Shown: positions 1 through 6,109, numbered from the stretch's first letter. The stretch is 8,005 nucleotides of DNA from an uncultured Actinomyces sp. (GCA_902773415.1 CACYEE010000040.1:1-8005), one strand, 5' to 3'. Notes: generated from the sequence alone by a model not told the origin. Translations and numbers: made by a program.

Positions 1-17
1 GAGCCGGATGCGCCGAC

Positions 18-23
18 TATGAT
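18..23 (+). promoter_or_regulatory. -10 element of a probable leaderless promoter
   Basis: The hexamer TATGAT differs from the consensus TATAAT at one base and ends seven bases before the A of the ATG at 30. A transcript from it would begin at or next to that start codon. No Shine-Dalgarno sequence precedes the ATG, which fits a leaderless mRNA, a common arrangement in actinobacteria. The matching -35 box would lie at or before base 1, outside the window, so the promoter is only half seen. Confidence 0.5.
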
Positions 24-29
24 GGCCCC

Positions 30-1301
30 ATGCGTACACGCGAAACCGCAGACGGATTCCGCATCAGGCTTGCCAGGGCCGACGAGGCCGGGGCCGTCCA
101 CGCCCTCATGGTCGAAGTCGCCGCCGGCATGGAGGACCCGTCGGCCTTCTTCTGCGACGATCTCGCCTCCGTGCGCGAGCATCTGGCCAACCCCGCCGCG
201 GGCTTCGGCGTCGTCGCCGTCGATCGGGAGGGCGCAATCGTCGGAATCTTCATCGTCTCCTACCCGGGCATGTCCGAGGGCAATCTCGGGCGGGACATCG
301 GCCTGGCCGAGGAGGCGCTGCCCGGCGTCGCCCACATGGAAACCGCCGTCGTCCATCCTTCGGCTCGGGGCCATCGCCTGCAAGGACGCATGCTTGCCCA
401 CGCCGAGAGCCTCATCGACCCAAGCGTCCATTCCTGCCTGCTCGCCACCGTCGCGCCCACGAACGCCCCGAGCCTGAAGACCGTCGAATCGGCGGGCTTC
501 CGCGTCGTGATGCGCAAGCTCAAGTACGGCGGCCTGGACCGGCTGATCCTGCGCAAGGACGTGGGTGCGGACCGCGGCGGGGCGCTCGCCTCCGGCCTTG
601 AGGCCGACGGGGCGCGAGCCGGTATCGTCGAGGCCGACGGAGAAGGCGCGTCCCGCGTTGCGCAGGAGGTCTGCTACCGTCCGATGGCGCTGGCCGATCT
701 CGACGCCGTCGTCGAGCTCGACTGGGCCGAATGGTTCCGTTCCGACGACGGGTTCGAGCAGCTCGGCCGCATGGCTGCCCGCCTCGACGTTCTCGCCTTC
801 CTGCGCACCACGACCTTTGCGCATGTGGCCGAATGCGGCGGCGAGATCGTCGGCGTCGTCCTTGCCGACCTGTGGGGCGAGCCGCCGGCGATCGAGGGTT
901 GCGGTGCGCTCAGGGACGAGGCCGACGCGGCGCTGCGGGCAAGCGAGCGGGGGCGTGCGATGGCCGACGAGCTTGCCGACTATCACGCCTGCGGCGCGCA
1001 GATGGCGGCGGACGTGCGTGGCGAATGCCAGGGCGAATGGCAGCTCTTCCTCGTGTCGAAGGCGGTGCGCGGGCGTGGAGTGGGCCGCGAGCTGTGGCGG
1101 CGCGTGCGCGCATACCTGCGTGGCGGGGGAGTGCGGCGCTACTACCTGTACACCGATTCCACCTGTCCGTGGCAGATTTATGCCAATCACGGCATGGTTC
1201 GAGCGGCCGAGAGGCGCGGCCAGGAGAGCATCGACGGCACTGTGGCCGACAAGTTCATTTACGTCGGCGAACTGAAAGGAACAGCGGATGGACGCCGTTG
1301 A
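30..1301 (+). CDS. Double-domain GNAT family N-acetyltransferase
   Basis: A 423-residue protein with two GNAT (GCN5-related) acetyltransferase modules. These transfer acetyl from acetyl-CoA to an amine; the substrate is unknown. The N-terminal module spans about residues 9-175. Its acetyl-CoA loop is RGHRLQGRM (113-121), where R and Q replace the two glycines of the Q/RxxGxG/A motif, followed by the usual PTNAPSLKTVESAGF segment. After a linker (about 176-213) the C-terminal module has a canonical loop RGRGVG (347-352) and the strand YYLYTDS (371-377). It ends in FIYVGE. The C-terminal module is clearly paralogous to the next gene's product. I chose the ATG at 30 because a good -10 box lies seven bases upstream and no ribosome binding site exists. 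The frame is open to the window edge, so an upstream start cannot be excluded. The 3' end overlaps the next gene by 14 bases, indicating an operon. GNAT family assignment is firm; function is not. Confidence 0.88.
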   Translation: MRTRETADGFRIRLARADEAGAVHALMVEVAAGMEDPSAFFCDDLASVREHLANPAAGFGVVAVDREGAIVGIFIVSYPGMSEGNLGRDIGLAEEALPGVAHMETAVVHPSARGHRLQGRMLAHAESLIDPSVHSCLLATVAPTNAPSLKTVESAGFRVVMRKLKYGGLDRLILRKDVGADRGGALASGLEADGARAGIVEADGEGASRVAQEVCYRPMALADLDAVVELDWAEWFRSDDGFEQLGRMAARLDVLAFLRTTTFAHVAECGGEIVGVVLADLWGEPPAIEGCGALRDEADAALRASERGRAMADELADYHACGAQMAADVRGECQGEWQLFLVSKAVRGRGVGRELWRRVRAYLRGGGVRRYYLYTDSTCPWQIYANHGMVRAAERRGQESIDGTVADKFIYVGELKGTADGRR

Positions 1302-1950
1302 AACTCGTCTCCTCGCCTTCAATGACCTTCCGGGCGTGGTGCGCCTCGACGAAGACATCTGGTTTACGCGCGAGTATTTCAAGGACGATGCTCGGGCTCA
1401 GCATGCCGTCACCTCGCGTTTCGTGCTGGAACACTTTGCACGGGCGACGTGGGGGCGCGTTGCCGTACGGGGCGCTGGGCTTGCAGAAGAAATCATCGGC
1501 GTTGTGATTGCGAGCGTTCACGGCCAGCCTCTGCTCTTTCCTCAGGGTGCGCAGGCGGCGGCCGAGGCGAAAGAAGCGGTGGCTGCGTTGCCTGATGGCC
1601 AACGTTTTCTCGGGGAATACTCGGACTACCTTGAGGCCAAACACGAGCTGACGCGTGAAGCCGCAGCGCAGTGCGATGCCGAGTTTCAACACTTCCTCGT
1701 CGCCCCTTCAATGCAAGGGTGCGGCATTGGAGCGCGGCTGTGGCAGGAAGCAACCACGCATTTCGCGGCTCAAGGCGTGGCGAGCTATTACTTGTATACC
1801 GACAGCGCTTGCGATTGGCAGATCTACGAGGCGAAAGGCTTTGAGAGAGTTGCCGAACGCTTCGGCCCCGGACATGGGGGTGACGACGAGAGGTACGGAC
1901 AGTTCGTGTACGTGGGCGAGGCCCGTATCAAAGGTGTCAGACACCTGTGA
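1288..1950 (+). CDS. GNAT family N-acetyltransferase, paralogue of the preceding C-terminal domain
   Basis: A 220-residue single-domain GNAT acetyltransferase, presumably cytoplasmic, substrate unknown. The acetyl-CoA loop QGCGIG (143-148) fits Q/RxxGxG/A. The strand YYLYTDSACDWQIY and the terminal FVYVGEA align with YYLYTDSTCPWQIY and FIYVGEL of the upstream protein, so the two arose by duplication. The ATG at 1288 has the Shine-Dalgarno GAAAGGA (1274-1280) seven bases upstream and lies inside the preceding gene, so translation is probably coupled. The last eight residues (213-220, RIKGVRHL) and the stop codon are encoded by a palindromic repeat, so the original C-terminus has probably been replaced. 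By eye, third positions are less G/C-rich than in the first gene. Confidence 0.87.
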   Translation: MDAVETRLLAFNDLPGVVRLDEDIWFTREYFKDDARAQHAVTSRFVLEHFARATWGRVAVRGAGLAEEIIGVVIASVHGQPLLFPQGAQAAAEAKEAVAALPDGQRFLGEYSDYLEAKHELTREAAAQCDAEFQHFLVAPSMQGCGIGARLWQEATTHFAAQGVASYYLYTDSACDWQIYEAKGFERVAERFGPGHGGDDERYGQFVYVGEARIKGVRHL

Positions 1951-1955
1951 TACGG
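1923..1955 (+). repeat. Extragenic palindrome family, copy 1
   Basis: Left arm ccgtatcaaaggtgtc and right arm gacacctgtgatacgg pair at 15 of 16 positions around a single central A. Bases 1924-1956 are identical to 2858-2890. Here the element overlaps the 3' end of the second GNAT gene and provides its stop codon (1948-1950). There is no T-tract after it, so it does not look like an intrinsic terminator. The size and near-perfect dyad resemble REP/RAYT-type elements, but no transposase is present in the window. Confidence 0.85.
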
Positions 1956-2017
1956 AGCGGGGCGCGAGCGGCGAACCGAGCGACGCCTTCATCTATGTCG
2001 TCGAGCCGACGCCCTGG
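1955..2017 (+). pseudogene. Possible 3' remnant of a third GNAT gene
   Basis: Directly after the palindrome, the frame beginning at 1955 reads ...GEPSDAFIYVVEPTPW. The core DAFIYVVE resembles the C-terminal strand of the two GNAT proteins upstream (DKFIYVGE and GQFVYVGE). It has no start, and its frame differs from that of the second GNAT gene. The simplest reading is the tail of a third tandem paralogue, or the displaced original tail of the second gene, cut off by the event that placed the repeat here. The match is short and chance similarity is possible. Confidence 0.35.
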
Positions 2018-2041
2018 ACCGGTGCGATTTCGAGTCTGCTC

Positions 2042-2095
2042 GCGAAAAACAGGGCAGATTCGACCGGAAGAGGCGGAATCTGCCCTGTTTTTCGC
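2042..2095. terminator. Bidirectional intrinsic terminator between convergent genes
   Basis: A perfect 20-bp inverted repeat: gcgaaaaacagggcagattc at 2042-2061 and its complement at 2076-2095, with a 14-base loop. The GC-rich core of the stem is flanked by an A5 tract on one side and a T5 tract on the other, so in either direction the RNA hairpin is followed by a U-run. It separates the plus-strand GNAT operon from the minus-strand mdaB gene, whose stop codon is at 2121-2123, and can serve both. Confidence 0.9.
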
Positions 2096-2120
2096 AACCA
2101 AGCGGAACCCATACGGGCGC

Positions 2121-2708
2121 TTAGAGGTTCGCGGCCAGGTGCGCCTTGTAGGCGGCGAGGTCGGCCTCGATATCCGGGTTCTTGAAGATGTCGAAGAAGG
2201 CGAACTCGGGCAGGACCTCGAAGCCGCAGAAGCGGAAGGCCGCCGTGATGTCGGACAGGGCGTCGGCTAGCGAACGGCCGAGGAACACCGGGTTCGTCGG
2301 CTCGTCGAAAGCCTCGCGCGGCGCGTTCCACGTCGTCGTCACCATGACCTTGCGCGGACCCATGAGGCCGCCGGAGCCGTAGGGGATCGACGGGTCCTTG
2401 CGCGTGCGGCCGTCGCCGGTCAGGAAGGAGGCGCTGTGCAGGCCGGCGTTGAACACCTCGTCCACGTACTTCTTCCAGATCCACGGTGCCGAGAACCAGT
2501 TGATCGGGGCCTGGACGATCACGACGTCGGCGGCGAGGAACTTCTGCTCCTCTTCGGCCGCGTCGTATCCTTCGGCGACGACGGTCTCGACCACCTCGTC
2601 GCCGCGCGAGGTGAAGAAGTCGCGGGCCACGGCCTGCGCGGAGGCGTTCAGCGTGCCTTCCGACCAGTTCGGGTAGGGCAGATGCGTGTTGATGAGCAGG
2701 GCTTTCAT
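2121..2708 (-). CDS. mdaB: MdaB-like NAD(P)H:quinone oxidoreductase (flavodoxin-like fold)
   Basis: A 195-residue protein, almost the length of E. coli MdaB (193). That family consists of cytoplasmic FAD-dependent enzymes that reduce quinones by two electrons with NAD(P)H, limiting redox cycling and oxidative stress. Recognisable family blocks are KALLINTH at the N-terminus (beta strand 1 of the flavodoxin-like fold), FLAADVVIVQAPINWFSAPWIWKKYVDEVF (about 57-86), GDGRTRKDP then YGSGGL (98-115), and TTTWNAPREAF (124-134), all strongly reminiscent of MdaB. The ATG at 2708 is preceded by AAAGGAGG three bases upstream, a strong though close ribosome binding site; upstream in-frame extension was rejected for that reason. 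It is a monocistronic gene, divergent from clpB and convergent with the GNAT pair. The two identical copies of the palindromic repeat bracket it. Family assignment is confident; the exact quinone substrate is unknown. Confidence 0.93.
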   Translation of the reverse strand: MKALLINTHLPYPNWSEGTLNASAQAVARDFFTSRGDEVVETVVAEGYDAAEEEQKFLAADVVIVQAPINWFSAPWIWKKYVDEVFNAGLHSASFLTGDGRTRKDPSIPYGSGGLMGPRKVMVTTTWNAPREAFDEPTNPVFLGRSLADALSDITAAFRFCGFEVLPEFAFFDIFKNPDIEADLAAYKAHLAANL

Positions 2709-2721
2709 GTTCCTCCTTTGC

Positions 2722-2750
2722 CGGGCCGCGTCGACCCGGCCCGTGGGTCG
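2722..2750 (-). promoter_or_regulatory. Two mutually exclusive hairpins in the mdaB leader
   Basis: Just upstream of the mdaB ribosome binding site, two stems compete. Stem A pairs cgggccg (2722-2728) with cggcccg (2737-2743). Stem B pairs cgaccc (2732-2737) with gggtcg (2745-2750). They overlap, so only one can form. Stem B is transcribed first. Stem A ends within six bases of the AAAGGAGG and could restrict ribosome access. In such GC-rich DNA short stems also arise by chance. Confidence 0.3.
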
Positions 2751-2801
2751 CTGTTGTGGCGTGGCGATTGTGTCTGTTGGCCAGGCACCGGTTCCCGCCA
2801 A

Positions 2802-2830
2802 ATCTAACTTGAGGACAGTCGGCTTCGTAA
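2802..2830 (-). promoter_or_regulatory. Candidate promoter of mdaB
   Basis: On the minus strand TTACGA (2825-2830) and TTAGAT (2802-2807) are separated by exactly 17 bases. Both are moderate matches to -35 and -10 boxes. They predict a leader of roughly 85-90 bases containing the alternative hairpins. A short dyad, agcgc (2830-2834) and gcgct (2840-2844), overlaps the edge of the -35 box and might be an operator, though it is weak. Confidence 0.35.
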
Positions 2831-2857
2831 GCGCTGTTCGCGCTGAGCCAACCGGAG

Positions 2858-2888
2858 CGTATCAAAGGTGTCAGACACCTGTGATACG
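2858..2888 (+). repeat. Extragenic palindrome family, copy 2
   Basis: Identical over 33 bases (2858-2890) to the copy at 1924, in the same orientation as judged by the single asymmetric position in the stem (aaagg on the left, cctgt on the right). It lies between the divergent mdaB and clpB promoters, 21 bases before the HAIR-like operator. No T-tract follows. Identity of two copies about 930 bases apart, one over a coding end and one intergenic, indicates recent movement or gene conversion. Confidence 0.87.
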
Positions 2889-2909
2889 GATATGGACGCA
2901 TCAAGAAAA

Positions 2910-2930
2910 CTTGAGCGGAATACGCTCAAC
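2910..2930 (+). promoter_or_regulatory. HAIR-like HspR operator upstream of clpB
   Basis: CTTGAGC (2910-2916), seven bases, then GCTCAAC (2924-2930). This closely fits the HspR-associated inverted repeat CTTGAGT-N7-ACTCAAG that represses dnaK and clpB operons in actinobacteria. Both arms carry a compensated T-to-G/A-to-C change at the inner base, and only the final base of the right arm departs from symmetry. It is centred about 80 bases before the clpB start. I could not find a convincing -35/-10 pair; the operator probably overlaps the promoter, as in other HspR-regulated genes. Confidence 0.75.
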
Positions 2931-2998
2931 TTGTTTGGCGTTAGACCACATGGAACGCCCAACCGGGCATGAAGTCGACCCCAACCCAGGAGGTATCA

Positions 2999-5686
2999 AT
3001 GGACAAGCTGACCACGAAGTCGCAGGAGGCCATCTCCAACGCCATGAGCCGCGCCGTCGAGGCGGGCAACCCGCAGCTTGAACCCGTCCATCTGCTCGCG
3101 GCCCTGCTCTCCGACGCCGCAGGAATCGCGTCGGCCCTGCTCGACGCCCTCGGCGCCCCGCGCGCCGAAATTCTCTCGCGCACCGAAGCGGCCCTCGCCG
3201 CGCTCCCCGGAGCAAACGGCGCCTCCGTCGCCCAGCCCTCCGCGTCGCGCCCCTTCTCCCTTGTCCTCAACTCCGCGGGCAAGGAAGCGACCGCCCTTGG
3301 CGACGCCTACATCTCCACCGAGCACCTTCTGCTCGCCCTCGCCGATTCGCAGTCGAGCGCAGGCGACATCCTGCGCGCTGCCGGCGCAACCCGCGAAGCC
3401 CTCGCCGCGACGCTGCCGAAGGTGCGCGGCTCGGCGAAGGTCACGGGCCCCGACCCGGAAGGAACCTTCCAGGCCCTCGACAAGTACGGCACGGACATGA
3501 CGGCCCTCGCCCGCGAAGGCAAGATGGACCCCGTCATCGGCCGCGACGCCGAAATCCGCCGCCTCGTCCAGGTCCTCTCGCGGCGCACGAAGAACAACCC
3601 GGTGCTCATCGGCGAACCCGGCGTCGGCAAGACCGCCGTCGTCGAAGGCCTCGCCCAGCGCATCGTCGACGGAGACGTGCCCGAATCCCTGCGCGGCAAG
3701 CGGCTCATCCAGCTCGACATCGCCGCCATGCTCGCCGGAGCGAAATACCGCGGCGAATTTGAAGAGCGCCTGAAGGCCGCATTGCATGAAATCAAAGACA
3801 GCGCCGGCGAGGTCGTGACCTTCATCGACGAGCTGCACACGATTGTCGGTGCCGGCGGCGGCTCCGAAGGCGCGATGGATGCGGGCAACATGCTCAAGCC
3901 GATGCTTGCGCGCGGCGAGCTGCGCATGATCGGTGCCACCACGCTCGACGAATACCGCGAGAACATCGAGAAGGATCCGGCCCTTGAGCGCCGCTTCCAA
4001 CAGGTATACGTGGGCGAGCCGTCCGTGGAGGACACCGTCGCGATCCTGCGCGGCATCGCGCCGAAATACGAAGCCCACCACAAGGTCACGATCTCCGACG
4101 GCGCGCTCGTGGCCGCCGCACAGCTCTCCGACCGCTACATCACCGGACGGCAGCTGCCCGACAAGGCCATCGACCTCATCGACGAAGCCGCCTCGCGCCT
4201 GCGCATGGAGCTCGACTCCTCGCCCGAGGAAATCGACGCCCTCCAGCGCCAGGTGGACCGCCTCAAGATGGAAGAAGCCTACCTTGTGGACACCGGCGAC
4301 GGCGACGCCGCCGCGGCCGAAAGGCTTGAGAAGCTGCGCGCCGAGCTGGCCGACAAGTCCGAGGAGCTTGCCGCGCTCAATGCGCGCTGGGAGGCCGAGA
4401 AGGCCGGGCGCAACAAGGTCGGCGACCTGCGCGTGCGCCTCGACGAGCTGCGCACGGAGCTGGAGCTGGCAATCCGCGAAGGCCGCTACGAGGATGCCGG
4501 GCGGCTTCAGAACGGCGACATTCCGACGGTCGAGGCGGAGATTGCGCAGGCCGAGGCGGCCGAGGCCGGCGCTTCGGACTCTGGCTCCGGGGGTTTCGGA
4601 GGCGACGGGGCAGGCAGGCCCGAGCCGATGATTGCCGAGCGTGTCGACGCCGACGAGGTGGCCGAAGTGGTCAGCGCCTGGACGGGCGTGCCCGTCGGAC
4701 GCCTGCTCGCCGGCGAAACCGAAAAGCTGCTGAAAATGGAGGACGTGATCGGAGAGCGGCTCATCGGCCAGAAGGCCGCGGTGCGCTCGGTGTCGGATGC
4801 CGTGCGCCGTTCGCGTGCCGGGGTTGCCGATCCGAACCGGCCCACCGGCTCCTTCATGTTCCTCGGCCCCACCGGCGTCGGCAAGACGGAGCTCGCGAAA
4901 TCCCTCGCGGATTTCCTCTTCGACGACGAGCGTGCGATGGTGCGCATCGACATGTCCGAGTATGCCGAAAAGCATACGGTGTCGCGGCTTGTCGGTGCCC
5001 CTCCGGGGTATGTCGGATACGAAGAGGGCGGTCAGCTGACCGAGGCCGTGCGACGCCGCCCGTACTCGGTGGTGCTGCTCGACGAGGTGGAGAAGGCCCA
5101 TCCAGACGTTTTCGACATTCTGCTCCAGGTGCTCGACGACGGTCGCCTGACCGACGGCCAGGGCCGCACCGTCGACTTCACGAACACGATTCTCGTGCTG
5201 ACCTCGAACCTTGGTTCGGCGGTGCTGACCGAGCCGGGCCTGGGCGAAGCGGAGCGGCGCGAGGCGGTCATGGGCGCGGTACGCGCGGCTTTCAAGCCCG
5301 AGTTCCTGAACCGTCTGGACGACGTTGTCATCTTCGAGGCGCTGTCGCTTGCGGAGATCGAGGAAATCGTGAACTTGCAGGTGTCGCAGCTTGCGGCCCG
5401 CCTTGAGGGGCGGCGCATCACGCTTGAGGTGTCCGGCGCGGCCCGCGACTGCCTGGCGATGGAGGGCTACGATCCGGCCTATGGCGCGCGCCCCCTGCGC
5501 AGGCTGATCCAGCGGGAGATCGGCGACCAGCTGGCTCGGCTCCTGCTTGCCGGCGAGGCGAAGGACGGGGATACGGTGCTTGTCGATGTGGCCGACTTTG
5601 ATGCGAGCACGCTTGAGGGCGACTTCGAGGGTGCTGCCTGCGGTGCCGGGAGCGAGGCCCATCGCCTCGTGCTCGCGGTTCGCTGA
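2999..5686 (+). CDS. clpB: ATP-dependent chaperone ClpB (Hsp100 disaggregase)
   Basis: An 895-residue hexameric AAA+ disaggregase. With DnaK/DnaJ/GrpE it threads aggregated proteins through its pore in the cytoplasm. Order: N domain (about 1-145). AAA1: Walker A GEPGVGKT 205-212, pore loop KYRG 249-252, Walker B FIDE 275-278, arginine fingers R331/R332. Coiled-coil middle domain from about 408, starting SSPEEIDALQRQVD. WTGVPV 561-566. AAA2: Walker A GPTGVGKT 623-630, pore loop GYVGY 670-674, Walker B LLDE 693-696, arginine finger R772 in FLNRLDD. The full middle domain identifies ClpB rather than ClpC or ClpA. It is somewhat longer than the usual 850-870 residues because of a Gly/Ser/Asp-rich stretch (about 525-539) and an extended acidic tail. 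The ATG at 2999 has AGGAGG (2988-2993) five bases upstream; an upstream in-frame ATG at 2969 lacks a comparable site. HspR control is inferred from the HAIR-like site. It appears monocistronic. Confidence 0.98.
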   Translation: MDKLTTKSQEAISNAMSRAVEAGNPQLEPVHLLAALLSDAAGIASALLDALGAPRAEILSRTEAALAALPGANGASVAQPSASRPFSLVLNSAGKEATALGDAYISTEHLLLALADSQSSAGDILRAAGATREALAATLPKVRGSAKVTGPDPEGTFQALDKYGTDMTALAREGKMDPVIGRDAEIRRLVQVLSRRTKNNPVLIGEPGVGKTAVVEGLAQRIVDGDVPESLRGKRLIQLDIAAMLAGAKYRGEFEERLKAALHEIKDSAGEVVTFIDELHTIVGAGGGSEGAMDAGNMLKPMLARGELRMIGATTLDEYRENIEKDPALERRFQQVYVGEPSVEDTVAILRGIAPKYEAHHKVTISDGALVAAAQLSDRYITGRQLPDKAIDLIDEAASRLRMELDSSPEEIDALQRQVDRLKMEEAYLVDTGDGDAAAAERLEKLRAELADKSEELAALNARWEAEKAGRNKVGDLRVRLDELRTELELAIREGRYEDAGRLQNGDIPTVEAEIAQAEAAEAGASDSGSGGFGGDGAGRPEPMIAERVDADEVAEVVSAWTGVPVGRLLAGETEKLLKMEDVIGERLIGQKAAVRSVSDAVRRSRAGVADPNRPTGSFMFLGPTGVGKTELAKSLADFLFDDERAMVRIDMSEYAEKHTVSRLVGAPPGYVGYEEGGQLTEAVRRRPYSVVLLDEVEKAHPDVFDILLQVLDDGRLTDGQGRTVDFTNTILVLTSNLGSAVLTEPGLGEAERREAVMGAVRAAFKPEFLNRLDDVVIFEALSLAEIEEIVNLQVSQLAARLEGRRITLEVSGAARDCLAMEGYDPAYGARPLRRLIQREIGDQLARLLLAGEAKDGDTVLVDVADFDASTLEGDFEGAACGAGSEAHRLVLAVR

Positions 5687-5761
5687 ATTTCAGGCTCGGC
5701 CATGAGCCGGGCGCTGCCTTGCAAGGGCGCGTTGTTGCGATTCCTGCCCCGGCTGTTTGTG

Positions 5762-5798
5762 CGGGTGGGATTTGGGGAATGTCCCCAAATCCCACCCG
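5762..5798. repeat. Perfect 17-bp palindrome downstream of clpB, possible terminator
   Basis: Left arm cgggtgggatttgggga (5762-5778) and its exact complement at 5782-5798 enclose a three-base loop. A T5 tract follows only at about 5807-5812, too far for a textbook terminator, but it is the strongest structure after clpB. Smaller dyads lie just before it: ggctc/gagcc (5693-5708) and the palindrome ccttgcaagg (5717-5726). The architecture, long arms and a tiny loop, matches the other palindrome family although the sequence differs, so it may be a second kind of mobile palindrome. Confidence 0.6.
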
Positions 5799-5905
5799 GT
5801 CTGTCCTTTTTCCTTGCCCCGGCGAAGCTGCCGAAATGGCAGGCGCGGCGGCCAGCAAGCCGGAGGCCTGTGTCGGCATCTGCCCGTCGGCGACCGCAAC
5901 GCCGT

Positions 5906-5940
5906 TGTGTATCAAAGGGGTCTGACCCCTTTGATACACA
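5906..5940 (+). repeat. Extragenic palindrome family, copy 3 (diverged)
   Basis: Left arm tgtgtatcaaaggggt and right arm acccctttgatacaca are perfectly complementary around ctg. It shares the gtatcaaagg-gtc core with copies 1 and 2, but the T in ggtgtc is G here and its partner A is C, so pairing is preserved. Its last base merges with the T-tract of the tRNA-Arg terminator on the minus strand. Confidence 0.82.
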
Positions 5941-5979
5941 AAAAAGTGGCTAGGCGGGGTTTTCCCGGCCACCTAGCCA
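5940..5979 (-). terminator. Intrinsic terminator of tRNA-Arg
   Basis: Read on the minus strand, tggctaggtgg and ccgcctagcca form an 11-bp stem with one G-T pair and an 11-base loop. A C and then a run of six Ts follow. It starts five bases after the tRNA 3' end. Confidence 0.9.
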
Positions 5980-5983
5980 TTTG

Positions 5984-6056
5984 CGCGCCCGAAGGGACTC
6001 GAACCCCCAACCTTCTGATCCGTAGTCAGATGCTCTATCCATTGAGCTACGGGCGC
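5984..6056 (-). tRNA. tRNA-Arg (anticodon ACG)
   Basis: The minus strand folds into a 73-base cloverleaf. The acceptor stem is GCGCCCG/CGGGCGC. The D arm is GCTC...GAGC. The anticodon stem TCTGA/TCAGA holds the loop CTACGGA with anticodon ACG, and the T loop is GTTCGAGTC. The ACG wobble position is normally edited to inosine, reading CGU, CGC and CGA. The discriminator base is G and no CCA is encoded, so CCA must be added after transcription. It is transcribed as a single gene with its own promoter and terminator. Confidence 0.97.
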
Positions 6057-6080
6057 GTGTTCTGTTGTGCGAACGCATTA

Positions 6081-6109
6081 ACCTTACAACGTCGGGAGTG
6101 GCGGCGCAA
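6081..6109 (-). promoter_or_regulatory. Promoter of tRNA-Arg
   Basis: On the minus strand TTGCGC (6104-6109) and TAAGGT (6081-6086) are spaced 17 bases apart. TAAGGT fits the actinobacterial -10 pattern TANNNT. The predicted start, about 6074, leaves an 18-base 5' leader before the tRNA. Confidence 0.55.

Noticed and set aside
1993..2904. 303-codon minus-strand frame overlapping mdaB
   Set aside because: It is a different frame of the same strand, arginine/proline-rich and without domain character. The MdaB frame has all family motifs and a strong ribosome binding site.
2996..5662. Open frame of 888 codons on the minus strand opposite clpB
   Set aside because: It is the antisense shadow of a long, strongly G/C-biased gene. 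It has no domain motifs, no ribosome binding site and no independent codon signal, while the plus strand encodes an unmistakable ClpB.
5906..5940. Palindrome copy 3 as part of the tRNA-Arg terminator
   Set aside because: The tRNA already has a complete 11-bp hairpin with a six-T run before it, and the palindrome lies beyond that run.
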